64,000 nt of DNA from Pseudonocardia sp. (GCA_025869365.1 JAOZVV010000200.1:1-64000), one strand, 5' to 3'. Shown: positions 52,799 through 61,871, numbered from the stretch's first letter. The notes: generated by a model from the letters alone, not told the origin. Translations and numbers: made by a program.

Positions 52799-52829
52799 AT
52801 CTGCACGGCGCGCGGGTGACGATGGGCCC

Positions 52830-53339
52830 ATGGACGCCACGAAGCTCAAGGACGTACAGGGCCCGCTCAAGCAGCAGTACCGGGACGACCCGCAGTCCGC
52901 GGTCGTCACCCTCAAGGCGGACGGCGAGCTCGACGGCACCGGCGTGGCGTGCCGCGTGCAGACCGCGACCGTGCTGGCCGAGGCCGGGCTGCACCCCGCG
53001 ACCGGCGGCGACGGCACCCAGCTCTGCTCCGGGGACATGCTCCTGGAGGCACTCGTCGCGTGTGCCGGGGTGACCTTGCGCGCCGTCGCGACGTCGATGG
53101 GCCTGGAGGTCTCCGGGACGGTCCACGCCGAGGGCGACCTGGACTTCCGCGGCACGCTCGGCGTGGACAAGGAGGCCCCGGTCGGCTTCCGGGACATCCG
53201 GCTCGGGTTCACCCTCGACACCTCCGCCGACGCGGACCAGGTCGCCTCGCTGATCAAGCTCACCGAGCGCTACTGCGTGGTGCTGCAGACGATCAAGGGC
53301 AACCCGGGGACCGAGGTCACCGTCGCCACCGGGGCCTGA
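52830..53339 (+). CDS. OsmC/Ohr-family peroxiredoxin-like protein
   Basis: A 169-residue OsmC-fold protein. The two conserved Cys sit in LEALVACAGVTLRAVA and TERYCVVLQTIKGN, the positions of the peroxidatic and resolving Cys. GTVHAEGDLDFRGTLGV is the middle strand pair. Such enzymes reduce organic hydroperoxides or bind thiols. ATG 52830 begins close to the conserved VTLKADGEL. It reads directly into the FAD oxidase gene, 3 bases apart. Confidence 0.83.
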   Translation: MDATKLKDVQGPLKQQYRDDPQSAVVTLKADGELDGTGVACRVQTATVLAEAGLHPATGGDGTQLCSGDMLLEALVACAGVTLRAVATSMGLEVSGTVHAEGDLDFRGTLGVDKEAPVGFRDIRLGFTLDTSADADQVASLIKLTERYCVVLQTIKGNPGTEVTVATGA

Positions 53340-53342
53340 GCC

Positions 53343-54842
53343 GTGCCCGCCACCGCACTCGCGGCCGACCTCGCCGCCGCGGTGGGTGGGCCGCACGTCC
53401 TGACCGGGGACGACGCGCTGACGGACCACTCGCACGACGAGGCGCTGTCGATCACCTGGCGGCGGCCGTGCGCGGTCGTCCGCCCCGGCTCGACGGCGGA
53501 GGTCGCCGCGGTGCTGCGGGTGGCGGCGGCGCACGGCGTCTCCGTGACCGCGCGGGGCAGCGGCACCGGGCTCTCCGGCGCCGCGGTGCCCGCGGAGGGC
53601 GCGCTGGTCGTCTCCTTCGCGCGGATGAACCGCGTCCTGGAGATCGACACCGAGAACCACGTCGCCGTCGTCCAGCCGGGGGTCACGCTCGCCGAGCTGG
53701 ACGAGGCCGCGGGCGCGCACGGTCTCACCTACCCCGTGCAGCCCGGTGAGAAAGGGTCGAGCCTCGGCGGGAACGTCGCGACGAACGCGGGCGGGATGCG
53801 GGCGGTGCGCTACGGCGTCACCCGGGCACAGGTCCTCGGGCTCCAGGCCGTGCTGCCCTCGGGCGAGGTGCTGCGGACCGGGGGGAAGCTCGCCAAGTCC
53901 AGCACCGGCTACGACCTGACCCAGCTGATCGTCGGCTCCGAGGGCACGCTCGCCCTCGTCACGGAGGTGACGCTGCGTCTGCACCCGCGCCTCCCCCACC
54001 GGGCCACGGTCCTGGCCCCGTTCCCGACGGTCGACGCGGTGGCCGCCGCGGTGCCGAAGGTGGTGGCCTCCGGGCTCGGGCCCCTGATCCTCGAGTACCT
54101 GGACACGACCACGATGAACGCGATCACCCGCGCCGCGGACATCGAGCTCGGGCTGCCGGACGCCGTGCGCGCAGGTTCGGACGCCTATCTCCTGGTGATG
54201 CTGGAGAGCAGGACGAAGGACCGGCTCGACGCCGACGTCGAGGAGCTCGGCGCGCTGCTCGGGGGGCTCGGCGCGACGGACGCCTACGTCCTGCCCGGGC
54301 CGTCGGCCCGCCGGCTCGTCGAGGCCCGCGAACACGCCTTCTGGACCGTCCGGGCGATGGGCGCGACGGACGTGGTCGACGTCGTGGTGCCCCGGGCCGC
54401 GATGCCGGAGTTCCTGCGCCGCGCCGAGGAGATCGCCCGGCGGCACGGGTCCCGTCTCGCGGGCTGCGGCCACGCCGGGGACGGCAACGTGCACCTGTCG
54501 GTCTTCGAGCCCGACGACGACGCCCGCCACCGCCTCCTCGGCGAGGTGTTCCGGGCCGGCCGCGAGCTCGGCGGGCTGATCTCCGGCGAGCACGGGGTCG
54601 GCCGCAGCAAGCGCCGCCACCACCGCGAGCTCACCGACCCGGCGACGCTGACCCTGCTGGCCCGGATCAAGGCCGCCTTCGACCCGAGCGGGATCCTGAA
54701 CCCCGACATCTCCCCCGTGCCCGATTTCCCCGAGTCCGACTTCCCCGGGCCCGATTTCCCTGTGTCCGACTTCCCCGGGCCCGATTTCCCTGTGCCCGAT
54801 TTCCCTGTGTCCGACTCCCCCGTATCCGAGGAGCACCCATGA
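53343..54842 (+). CDS. FAD-linked 2-hydroxyacid dehydrogenase (GlcD/D-lactate type)
   Basis: A 499-residue PCMH-type flavoprotein with an FAD domain (residues 35-215: RPGSTAEVAAVLRVAAAHG, ARGSGTGLSGAAVP, GNVATNAGGMRAVRYG) and a FAD_oxidase_C domain (about 230-455, ending GEHGVGRSKR and FDPSGILNP). Substrates may be glycolate, D-lactate or another D-2-hydroxyacid. Residues 458-495 are a repetitive Pro-Asp-Phe-Pro tail added after the normal end. GTG 53343 follows OsmC closely; ATGA couples it to the TPP enzyme gene. Confidence 0.87.
   Translation: MPATALAADLAAAVGGPHVLTGDDALTDHSHDEALSITWRRPCAVVRPGSTAEVAAVLRVAAAHGVSVTARGSGTGLSGAAVPAEGALVVSFARMNRVLEIDTENHVAVVQPGVTLAELDEAAGAHGLTYPVQPGEKGSSLGGNVATNAGGMRAVRYGVTRAQVLGLQAVLPSGEVLRTGGKLAKSSTGYDLTQLIVGSEGTLALVTEVTLRLHPRLPHRATVLAPFPTVDAVAAAVPKVVASGLGPLILEYLDTTTMNAITRAADIELGLPDAVRAGSDAYLLVMLESRTKDRLDADVEELGALLGGLGATDAYVLPGPSARRLVEAREHAFWTVRAMGATDVVDVVVPRAAMPEFLRRAEEIARRHGSRLAGCGHAGDGNVHLSVFEPDDDARHRLLGEVFRAGRELGGLISGEHGVGRSKRRHHRELTDPATLTLLARIKAAFDPSGILNPDISPVPDFPESDFPGPDFPVSDFPGPDFPVPDFPVSDSPVSEEHP
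54720..54824 (+). repeat. Seven tandem 15-bp units in the oxidase C-terminus
   Basis: Units CCCGATTTCCCTGTG and TCCGACTTCCCCGGG alternate from 54720 to 54824, encoding pentapeptides such as PDFPV and SDFPG. They extend the oxidase past its family end and stop just before the next start. They lie in frame, so copy number can change without damage. Confidence 0.9.
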
Positions 54843-56425
54843 ACGGCGCGGAAGCACTCCTGCGCACCCTCGTCGGCGCAGGCGTCGACGTCTGCTTCGC
54901 CAACCCCGGCACCTCCGAGATGCACTTCGTCGCGGCGTTGGACGCGGTCCCGGAGATGCGCGGCGTGCTGGCGCTGTTCGAGGGGGTCGCGACCGGCGCG
55001 GCGGACGGCTATGCGCGGATGGCCGAGAAGCCCGCGGCCACGCTGCTGCACCTCGGCCCCGGCCTCGGCAACGGCCTGGCGAACCTGCACAACGCCCGCC
55101 GCGCCGGATCCCCGCTGGTCAACGTGGTCGGGGACCACGCCACGTTCCACACACCGCTCGACGCCCCGCTGGAGTCCGACATCGACTCGGTCGCGGGCAC
55201 GGTCTCCGGCTGGGTCCGGCGGACCGCGAGCCCGGCCGAGGTCGGCCCGGACGCCGCGGCCGCCGTGGCCGCGGCGATCGGCGGCGGGGTGCAGGCCGCG
55301 GGACAGGTCGCCACCCTGATCCTGCCCGCGGACGTCTCCTGGACCGAGGAAGCGGGCTGCGGGCCGGGGGAGGTCGCGCCCGGCACCCCGCTCGGCCGGG
55401 GCGCCCTCGACGCGGACGCGCTGGAGTCCGCGGCGAAGGCCCTGGGTTCCGGCGAGGAGTGCACGATCCTGCTCGGCGGCGACGCCACCCGGGAGGACGG
55501 CCTGCTGGCGGCCGGCCGGATCGCGGCCGCCACCGGGGCCAAGGTCCTCGTCGAGACCTTCCCCGCCCGGCACGAGCGCGGCGCGGGCCTGCCCGCGTTC
55601 GACCGGCTGGCCTACGTCGTGGAGGGCGCACTGCACCAGCTCTCGGGAACCCGGCACCTGATCCTCGCCGGCGCCGCTGCCCCGGTGAGCTTCTTCGGCT
55701 ACCCGGACAAGCCGAGCGTGCTCTCCCCCGACGGCTGCGAGATCCACGAGGTCGCGACGCACGGCGGCGCGGGGGCCGCGGGCCTGGCGGCGCTGGCGGA
55801 CCTCGTCGCCGCGGACGCCGAGGCGGTCCTCGCCGAACCGCGGCGCCCGGACCTGCCCAGCGGCGAGCTGACGGTGCAGGCGGTGGCGCAGACGATCGGC
55901 GCGCTGCTGCCGGAGGGCGCGATCGTCGTCGACGAGGGCGTGACGTCCAGCTTCGCCGTCCCGGCCGCCACCGCAGGTGCTCCCCGGCACGATCTGCTCA
56001 CCCTCACCGGCGGGGCGATCGGCTACGGGCTGCCCGCCGCCACCGGTGCCGCGGTGGCGTGCCCGGACCGGCCGGTCTGGTGCCTGCAGGCGGACGGCAG
56101 CGCGATGTACACGATCTCCGCGCTCTGGACGCACGCCCGCGAGCGGCTGGACGTCACCACGATCGTCTTCCACAACTCCGCGTACGCGATCCTGCGGATG
56201 GAGCTCGCGAACGTCGGCGCCGTGGCCCCCGCGGCCGGATCCCCCGCCCGCCGGCTGCTCGACCTCGGGGACCCGCGGCTGGACTTCGTCTCGATCGCGA
56301 CCGGCATGGGGGTCCCGGCCGTTCGGGTGACGACGGCCGAGGAGCTCGCGGACGCCCTGCGCCGGGCCGCGGCGGAACCCGGGCCGCACCTGGTCGAGGC
56401 CGTCGTCCCGCCCCTGGCGCCCTGA
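54839..56425 (+). CDS. Thiamine-pyrophosphate enzyme, acetolactate synthase-like
   Basis: A 528-residue TPP enzyme. The N-terminal domain has NPGTSEMHFVAALD, with the catalytic Glu in LALFEGVATGAADGYARM. A central domain follows, and the TPP domain has the GDG-like motif QADGSAMYTISALW with its metal-binding Asp and Asn (VFHNSAYAILRMEL). It lacks an obvious FAD-binding signature of true IlvB. It could decarboxylate a 2-keto acid (the product of the coupled oxidase) as benzoylformate decarboxylase-type enzymes do. Start ATG 54839 overlaps the oxidase stop. Confidence 0.83.
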   Translation: MNGAEALLRTLVGAGVDVCFANPGTSEMHFVAALDAVPEMRGVLALFEGVATGAADGYARMAEKPAATLLHLGPGLGNGLANLHNARRAGSPLVNVVGDHATFHTPLDAPLESDIDSVAGTVSGWVRRTASPAEVGPDAAAAVAAAIGGGVQAAGQVATLILPADVSWTEEAGCGPGEVAPGTPLGRGALDADALESAAKALGSGEECTILLGGDATREDGLLAAGRIAAATGAKVLVETFPARHERGAGLPAFDRLAYVVEGALHQLSGTRHLILAGAAAPVSFFGYPDKPSVLSPDGCEIHEVATHGGAGAAGLAALADLVAADAEAVLAEPRRPDLPSGELTVQAVAQTIGALLPEGAIVVDEGVTSSFAVPAATAGAPRHDLLTLTGGAIGYGLPAATGAAVACPDRPVWCLQADGSAMYTISALWTHARERLDVTTIVFHNSAYAILRMELANVGAVAPAAGSPARRLLDLGDPRLDFVSIATGMGVPAVRVTTAEELADALRRAAAEPGPHLVEAVVPPLAP

Positions 56426-56626
56426 TCCCCCGCGGACCGGACCGGCCGGGGTCGTCCTCCCGTCCGGTCCCCCGGGCCGCCGGACCGCTGGTCTCACCAC
56501 TCGTCGCCGACGGGTGGCGCTTCGGCGCCCGCCACCCCGTGTGAACAGGCCTTCGCGGGGGACCACCGCCCTACAGTGGGTCGGACGGGGCACGAACACA
56601 CAGCGCGAACTGCGGGGGCCGCACTG

Positions 56627-57574
56627 GTGGGAGCAACGGATGAGCTGACATCCGCTGATCACACCTGCGCGGTTCCGGTCAGTGACGAGCAGCTGTGGGA
56701 GATGACCGCGGACTTCCTCGCCCGCGGCCTGGCGCGCGGCGAGAAGGTCTACTACTTCGACGACGGCACGTCCGACGCCGTCCTCGAGCGGATGGCGGAG
56801 GACCGGGTCCCGGTGGCCGGGCCGCTGCGCCGGGGGCAGCTCGAGATCGTCTCCCCGGACATCACCCGCGGCGCCTTCCACACCCCGCTCCCGGACGTGC
56901 GGGACCTGCTGCTCAGCTACATCGACATGTCCGAGCGGGACGGCTGGACCGGCTTCCGGATGACCGGGCAGATGAGCTACGGCGCCACCCGGCCGGCGGG
57001 CATCCCGCTGAGCAGCTACGACGCGGTCCTCGACGGGGTGCTGGAAGCGCGGGACTCCGCCCGCGCCCTGTGCCTCTACGACCGGACCCGGTACACGGAT
57101 CAGCAGATCGAGGAGATGCGCGGCGTGCACCGGGAGGAGATCACCGCCCCGGCGGCCTACGACGACGGTCTGCTGCGCATCACCCGCACCGGCCTGGGGC
57201 GGGCCCGGCTGGCGGGCGAGATCGACCACAGCAACCGGCCGATGATCACCCGGCTGGTGCTCGCGGACCTCGACAAGGTGCTGCGCGCGGCGTCGGCGCC
57301 CACCGACATCGTGCTGAACCTGGCGTCCCTGCGGTTCCTGGACGTGACCACGGCGGTGAGCGTGGTGCAGGTGGCCGAGGGCTTCCCGGACACCCACCGG
57401 CTCGTCCTCACCGGGGTCCGGCCGCGGGTCCAGCGGGTGTTCGACCGCTGCGGCGCGGCGTTCGCCCGGCAGCTCACGATCGTGGAGCTGTCCGAGGCGC
57501 GCGGGGAGCCGGGCGTCCCGGCGGACACCGGGGTGGCCGAACGGGCGGCCTCGGCCGCGGAGGACACCGAGTGA
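56627..57574 (+). CDS. MEDS-STAS two-domain sensor/anti-anti-sigma protein
   Basis: A 315-residue protein. Residues 8-170 are a MEDS (DcmR-type sensory) domain (HTCAVPVSDEQLWEMTADFLARGLARGEKVYYF, in parts, then DGWTGFRMTGQMSYG). Residues 195-285 are a STAS domain of anti-anti-sigma type (RLAGEIDHSNRP, LRFLDVTTAVSVVQVAEGF). The conserved Ser/Thr position reads Asp-Val-Thr-Thr, possibly phosphorylatable. GTG 56627 is preferred; the longer start at 56576 overlaps a likely -10 (TACAGT at 56572-56577). The stop overlaps the next gene (GTGA). Confidence 0.8.
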   Translation: MGATDELTSADHTCAVPVSDEQLWEMTADFLARGLARGEKVYYFDDGTSDAVLERMAEDRVPVAGPLRRGQLEIVSPDITRGAFHTPLPDVRDLLLSYIDMSERDGWTGFRMTGQMSYGATRPAGIPLSSYDAVLDGVLEARDSARALCLYDRTRYTDQQIEEMRGVHREEITAPAAYDDGLLRITRTGLGRARLAGEIDHSNRPMITRLVLADLDKVLRAASAPTDIVLNLASLRFLDVTTAVSVVQVAEGFPDTHRLVLTGVRPRVQRVFDRCGAAFARQLTIVELSEARGEPGVPADTGVAERAASAAEDTE

Positions 57575-58539
57575 AGGTCACCCCCCGCACCCCCGCGGAC
57601 CTCGCGCTGCGGCACGCCGTCGCGTTCCACGACTCCGCGGCGGACCTGTTCACCCGGTCCGTCCGGCTCACCCGCGAGGCCCTGGAGCGGGGCGACCTGG
57701 TCGCCCTCGCCCTGCCCCCGGACGTCGAGCAGGCCGTCCACGCCGCCGTCGGGACCGCAGGCCTGGTCACGCTGGCACCGGCCGTCCCCCCGCTCAGCCC
57801 GGTGTCCGGCGCGGCCGAGGGGTCCGGCCAGACCACTGCGGCCCTGCGCGGCCGCGAGCTGCGCATGCTGTCCCGGGACCACCCGGGGCTCACCGTCCTC
57901 ACCGCGCACGACGAGCGGCTCGACGGCGCAGACGGCGCCTACTGGACCGAGCTCGACGCCGCGCTGAACGTCGCCGTCGCGGACCTCGACGTCACCCTCG
58001 TCTGCTCGTTCCCGTCGTATCCGCTGCACCTGGAGGTGCTGGAGGGTGCCCGGGCCAACCACGCGCTGCTCCTGACGGGCGGCGGGCTGCGGCCCAACCC
58101 GGACCACGAATGCCCGGCCGAGGTGCTGCGCACCCGTCCGGCGCAGTCGCCGATCGTGCTGGGACCGCCCGATCTGCGGTTGACCTACAACTCCTGGCAG
58201 CTGCACGACGTGCGGGGCGCCCTGGAGACCGCCGTGGGGCTCGTCGGGTTCGAGACCGCCCGGGGCGAGGACCTCGTGCTGGCCGTGAACGAGGTGGCGA
58301 CCAACGCCGTCGAGCACGGGACCGCGGACGCGGAGCTCTACCTCTGGGCCTCGCCAACGGAGCTCGTGTGCGAGGTGCACGACGGCGGCATCCTGCGCGA
58401 GCCGCTACCCGGCCTGAAGGCGCCCCACCCGAAGGACCCGCGGGGTCGCGGGGTCTGGATCGCGCGGCAACTGTGCGACCTGTTACACGTCTGGCGGGAC
58501 GGGTCCGGCACCCATGTGCGGATGCACGCACGGCCCTGA
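57571..58539 (+). CDS. MEDS-HATPase_c anti-sigma factor-like protein
   Basis: A 322-residue protein. The N-terminal half (1-185) is a MEDS-like domain (FHDSAADLFTRSVRLTREALERGDLVALAL, in parts, and LVCSFPSYPLHLEVLEGARANH). The C-terminal part (about 200-320) is an RsbW-type ATP-binding domain with N-box NEVATNAVEHGTA, the G1 motif DGG and G2 motif DPRGRGVWIARQLCD. Together with the preceding STAS protein it forms a classic partner-switch pair (kinase/anti-sigma plus antagonist), both with a sensor domain. No sigma factor gene is nearby; the target sigma factor is unknown. Confidence 0.82.
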   Translation: MKVTPRTPADLALRHAVAFHDSAADLFTRSVRLTREALERGDLVALALPPDVEQAVHAAVGTAGLVTLAPAVPPLSPVSGAAEGSGQTTAALRGRELRMLSRDHPGLTVLTAHDERLDGADGAYWTELDAALNVAVADLDVTLVCSFPSYPLHLEVLEGARANHALLLTGGGLRPNPDHECPAEVLRTRPAQSPIVLGPPDLRLTYNSWQLHDVRGALETAVGLVGFETARGEDLVLAVNEVATNAVEHGTADAELYLWASPTELVCEVHDGGILREPLPGLKAPHPKDPRGRGVWIARQLCDLLHVWRDGSGTHVRMHARP

Positions 58540-58761
58540 GTATGATCGCTACGGACCGTCACTCGTATGGCCGTACCTGCGGCGTTGTTGGTCGTGATCG
58601 CGGCGTGTAACTGTGACGAAACAGCCCCTTGGCAAGTTCGGCGGGTCGGAGAACACTGTTCGACGGCCCAGGGCGTCAGGGGCGTGCCGAGCGGCCAGAG
58701 CCAGAACGACCCTCACGAACGACCAGCGATCCATCACGCGCCACCATTTACGGGGATACCC

Positions 58762-59625
58762 ATGCTGTCAGACGGTCACCGTCGATCCTTCGCGACCCGA
58801 CCCTGTCACCGCATCACGGTGCTCGGTTCGTTCACCCTCCACTCGGACGGTGCCACCGTGCCGCTCGGGGTGGACGCCCGTCGCGTCGTCGCCTATCTCG
58901 CCGTACACCCGAGGCCCCAGCCGCGTGCCGGTCTCGCCGCGGACCTGTGGCCCGGCGTACCCGCCGCCTCCGCGGCCCGGCTCCTGGCCGACGCCCTCGC
59001 CGCCGTGGACGTACCGGGCCTGCTCGAAGGCGCCGACGACGAGTCCGCGCCGCTGTCGCTGAACGAGGACGTCGAGGTCGACCTCTCGGACTCCATGCTG
59101 CTGATCCGCGCGTTCGCCGGCGGCGGCCGCCTGGACGAGCGCCCCCACACGGACCTGCTCAGCGAGGACATCCTGCCCTCCTGGACCTCCCCCTGGATCG
59201 CCGTCGAGCGCGAGCGCTTCCGCCAGCTCCGGCTCTCCGCCCTCGAGCAGCTCGTCGGCAAGCTCAGCGACGCGGGCCTGCACGCCGACGCCGTCGAGAT
59301 CGCCGAGCTCGCCGTCTCCCAGGCCCCCAGCCGGGACAGCGCCCGTCGCGCCCTGATCGAGGCCCACCTGGCCCAGGGTGACGTCGTCGCCGCCGTCGCC
59401 CAGTACGACGCCTACCAGGAGCTGCTGCGCTCCAGCATCGGCGGCCCGGTGCCGGCCGGCATGGACAACCTGTTCCCGCCGTCGGCCGCGTGGCCCGTGA
59501 TGCGCGGCTTCCGCCGGCCGGTCCAGCGCTCCGCGGTGATGCTGCCGCAGCTGCGCGCCGCCCGTCCCGCCGGCGCGATCGGCATCCGCCGTCTCGTCAG
59601 CGGTGGATCCGTCCCCGGCCGCTGA
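58762..59625 (+). CDS. SARP/BTAD-type transcriptional regulator
   Basis: A 287-residue regulator with an OmpR-like winged helix (about 20-95, HRITVLGSFTLHSDGATVPLG then RVVAYLAVHPRP) and a BTAD helical domain (about 130-235, with LPSWTSPWIAVERERFRQLR and SRDSARRALIEAHLAQGDVVAAVAQYDAY, in parts). Small SARPs control antibiotic or other secondary-metabolite genes; none are visible nearby. ATG 58762 follows GGGGAT; an in-frame upstream extension is low complexity. The 222-base gap before it holds no clear promoter I can name. Confidence 0.78.
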   Translation: MLSDGHRRSFATRPCHRITVLGSFTLHSDGATVPLGVDARRVVAYLAVHPRPQPRAGLAADLWPGVPAASAARLLADALAAVDVPGLLEGADDESAPLSLNEDVEVDLSDSMLLIRAFAGGGRLDERPHTDLLSEDILPSWTSPWIAVERERFRQLRLSALEQLVGKLSDAGLHADAVEIAELAVSQAPSRDSARRALIEAHLAQGDVVAAVAQYDAYQELLRSSIGGPVPAGMDNLFPPSAAWPVMRGFRRPVQRSAVMLPQLRAARPAGAIGIRRLVSGGSVPGR

Positions 59626-59658
59626 CGCCGGGCTCGAACCATCGGGGCGCCTCGGTGG

Positions 59659-59689
59659 AGGCCCGGAACCCTGCCCGGGTTCCGGGCCT
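59659..59689 (+). terminator. Perfect 13-bp hairpin after the BTAD gene
   Basis: AGGCCCGGAACCC (59659-59671), loop TGCCC, GGGTTCCGGGCCT (59677-59689), ending in T-C-A-T-C-C-T. Strong intrinsic terminator 34 bases past the stop. Confidence 0.85.
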
Positions 59690-59743
59690 TCATCCTGTCC
59701 GGGCCGTCCCTCTGTCCGGGTCCTCGTCCTGCCCGGGGGCCCA

Positions 59744-59950
59744 TCACGTCCGGGGCGACCGGCGCCGCCGGGCCATGTAGAGCGAGTCCACGACGGCGAA
59801 GACGGCCAGGACCACCAGGACGACGCTGAACGCGGGATAGCCGGCGAGGAACATCAGCACGGCGGCGGCGAGCAGGACCGGGACGGTACCGGCGGACACC
59901 CAGGCCCGGATGCGGTGGGACCGGCCGTCCGCCGGAGGGGGTGTCGCCAT
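59744..59950 (-). CDS. Small two-helix membrane protein, 68 aa
   Basis: Not recognised beyond topology. Two transmembrane stretches (TVPVLLAAAVLMFLAGYPAF and SVVLVVLAVFAVVDSLYMA) are followed by a basic tail RRRRSPRT. The position of charges puts both ends inside. ATG 59950 was chosen as the start. It lies downstream of the anti-sigma-factor gene on the same strand. Confidence 0.65.
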   Translation of the reverse strand: MATPPPADGRSHRIRAWVSAGTVPVLLAAAVLMFLAGYPAFSVVLVVLAVFAVVDSLYMARRRRSPRT

Positions 59951-59985
59951 GACCGGGTGATACCCGGTCGGGTGATTCGCGAACC

Positions 59986-60483
59986 TCAGGCCGCGCACTC
60001 CACGGGGACGTCGAACGTCACCTTCGTTCCCGCACCCGTGGCGGAGACGTCGAGATCGTCCGCCAGCGCGCGGATCATCGTCAGCCCGCGGCCGCGGCCG
60101 CCCGGGTCGACCGGAGCCGGGTGCCAGACCCCGTGGTCCCGCACCCGCACCGACACGACGGACCCGCGGGGCGCACCGGGCGCACGGTCCGGGGTGTGCA
60201 GTGCGAGCGAGACCTCGACCGGGCCCACCGGCCGGCCCCGGTAGGCGTGCTCGACACCGTTGGCGACGGCCTCCCCCACGGCGAGCTGCAGGTCCGCGAG
60301 ACCGTCGGCGGCGAGCCCCACCTCGGCCGCCCACTCCGCGATATGCGCCCGGATCCGGGCCAGCTCCCGCGGTGCGGCGGTGTGCCGGAGCTCCAGCTGC
60401 CACGGGTCGCGGCACGCGGCACCGGCGGCGCAGGCCGGGTGGGGTCCAGGACGTCCGGCCGGGGCCGGACCACACGGCGTCAC
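59986..60483 (-). CDS. RsbW-type ATP-binding anti-sigma regulatory protein
   Basis: A 165-residue HATPase_c (anti-sigma factor serine kinase) protein. N-box variant GEAVANGVEHAYRG, VRVRDHGVWHPAPVD and G-box PGGRGRGLTMIRALADD are visible. The first 28 residues contain four Cys (PCGPAP, PACAAGAACRD), an unusual feature that might bind metal. It starts at GTG 60483. It could bind a sigma factor or a STAS partner, such as the MEDS-STAS protein 2.5 kb away, but nothing shows this. Confidence 0.8.
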   Translation of the reverse strand: MTPCGPAPAGRPGPHPACAAGAACRDPWQLELRHTAAPRELARIRAHIAEWAAEVGLAADGLADLQLAVGEAVANGVEHAYRGRPVGPVEVSLALHTPDRAPGAPRGSVVSVRVRDHGVWHPAPVDPGGRGRGLTMIRALADDLDVSATGAGTKVTFDVPVECAA

Positions 60484-60629
60484 AGGTTTCCTGCTTCCTC
60501 ACGGGGGCTGGCGACGACGCCCGCACCGTGGTGTCCGGTGGGCGTCCAGCCTCGGAGTTCCCCGCTCGGACCAGGTCAAACCCGACGGACAGGGGGTGTG
60601 ACGAGGGTCGGCAACGGGTAAGCGCGGGC

Positions 60630-61049
60630 ATGACGATTGCGGACAAGGCCGGCGACATCGCGAGCACGCTGAACCGGAAGGCGGCGGAGCTGAAGGAGCG
60701 GGCCGGCTCGACGGTCGAGCCCGAGTATCGCGCCGAGACCGTCGAGGCGACCGGTGAGGATCTCCCGGGCGCCCTGAGGCTCGCCTACAAACCGATCGGC
60801 ATCGTGTCCGGCCTGGTGGGCGGGCTGATCGCCGGCCAGGTGTTCGACCAGATCTGGAAGCGCATCTCGAACGAGGACGAGACCCCGGAGCCGCTGTCCC
60901 CCAAGTACAGCACTCGCGAGGTGCTGTTGGCGGCGACGCTGCAGGGCGCGATCTTCGGGCTCATCCGGACGGCGGTGAACCGGTACGGCATGAAGGCCTA
61001 CCGCAAGGCGGTCTTCACGCCGATCCCGGCCTCGTCCCGGAAACCCTGA
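60630..61049 (+). CDS. DUF4235 membrane protein
   Basis: A 139-residue protein with an N-terminal coiled coil (ADKAGDIASTLNRKAAELKERAG) and a DUF4235 domain with two hydrophobic helices: LAYKPIGIVSGLVGGLIAG, then EVLLAATLQGAIFGLIRTAVNRYG. The coiled extension is longer than in most DUF4235 proteins (about 90 residues). Function is unknown. ATG 60630 lies 6 bases past GCGGG. Confidence 0.8.
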   Translation: MTIADKAGDIASTLNRKAAELKERAGSTVEPEYRAETVEATGEDLPGALRLAYKPIGIVSGLVGGLIAGQVFDQIWKRISNEDETPEPLSPKYSTREVLLAATLQGAIFGLIRTAVNRYGMKAYRKAVFTPIPASSRKP

Positions 61050-61073
61050 GCCGCTACCGCCGGAGCTGGGCCG

Positions 61074-61871
61074 CTACTGCTGGAAACGGGGAACGCGTTT
61101 GCCCACGAACGCGGCGAGGCCCTCGGCCCCCTCCGGCCCCGACGCGCTGGCGGAGATCGCCGCCGCCTCCGCGTCGAGGTGGGTGCGCAGGTCCGCGCTC
61201 CAGCTGTCCGCGAGCAGCCGTTTGATCCGGCCGAGAGCGGCGGTGGGGCCCTGGGCGAGCCGGTGTGCGGTCCGCTCGGCCTCCGCCGCCAGCTCCGCGT
61301 CCTCGACGACGGTGGCGGCGATCCCGGTGTCCACGAGCGCGTCCGCCCCGAGGATCTGGTCCGTGAGCAGGATCTGGCGGGCTCGCCCGGCCCCGACGAT
61401 CCGCGGCAGGGTCCAGCTCATCCCGCCGTCCGGCGAGAAGCCGATGCCGGGGTACGCGGGCCGGAGCTTCGTCGAGTGCCCCACGACGACGATGTCCGTG
61501 GCCAGCACGACGCTCATCCCGGCGCCCGCGGCCCAGCCCTGGACCCCGGCGACGGTGGGCACCGCGCATCGCACGTAGGCCTCGAGGAACTCGTGGAAGG
61601 TGTCCGCGAGCTCCTTCACGTAGGCGCCGCGGTCCGGTGCGCTCTCGAACGCCCGGACGTCCCCGCCCGCGCAGAAGCTCGCGCCGTCGTGGGCCAGCAG
61701 GACCGCGCCGACCCCCTTCCCGGCCGCCTGCTCGGGGGTGGCCAGGCCGCGCAGGACCCGGGCGACGGCGACCATCGCCTCGCTGTCCAGGGTCCCGGCC
61801 TTGCCGGCCGCGACGCGGCAGCGGAGCACCCTGCCATCGAGAACACCGCCGTCGAGAACTGTGCTGGTCAT
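61074..61871 (-). CDS. Enoyl-CoA hydratase/isomerase family protein
   Basis: A 265-residue crotonase. Oxyanion-hole segments are ASFCAGGDVRAFESAPDRG (about 66-84) and QGWAAGAGMSVVLATDIVVVG (about 110-130); the catalytic-side helix FSPDGGMSWTLPRIVG follows. There is no Glu in the usual second catalytic position (PDGGMSW), which suggests isomerase or another reaction. It is coupled to the SDR gene upstream through ATGA, suggesting a shared acyl-CoA pathway. Confidence 0.85.
   Translation of the reverse strand: MTSTVLDGGVLDGRVLRCRVAAGKAGTLDSEAMVAVARVLRGLATPEQAAGKGVGAVLLAHDGASFCAGGDVRAFESAPDRGAYVKELADTFHEFLEAYVRCAVPTVAGVQGWAAGAGMSVVLATDIVVVGHSTKLRPAYPGIGFSPDGGMSWTLPRIVGAGRARQILLTDQILGADALVDTGIAATVVEDAELAAEAERTAHRLAQGPTAALGRIKRLLADSWSADLRTHLDAEAAAISASASGPEGAEGLAAFVGKRVPRFQQ

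Noticed and set aside
52536-52829. N-terminal extension of the OsmC-family gene upstream of 52830
   Set aside because: It runs over the start of pgsA on the other strand, is low complexity, and the family similarity begins after ATG 52830.
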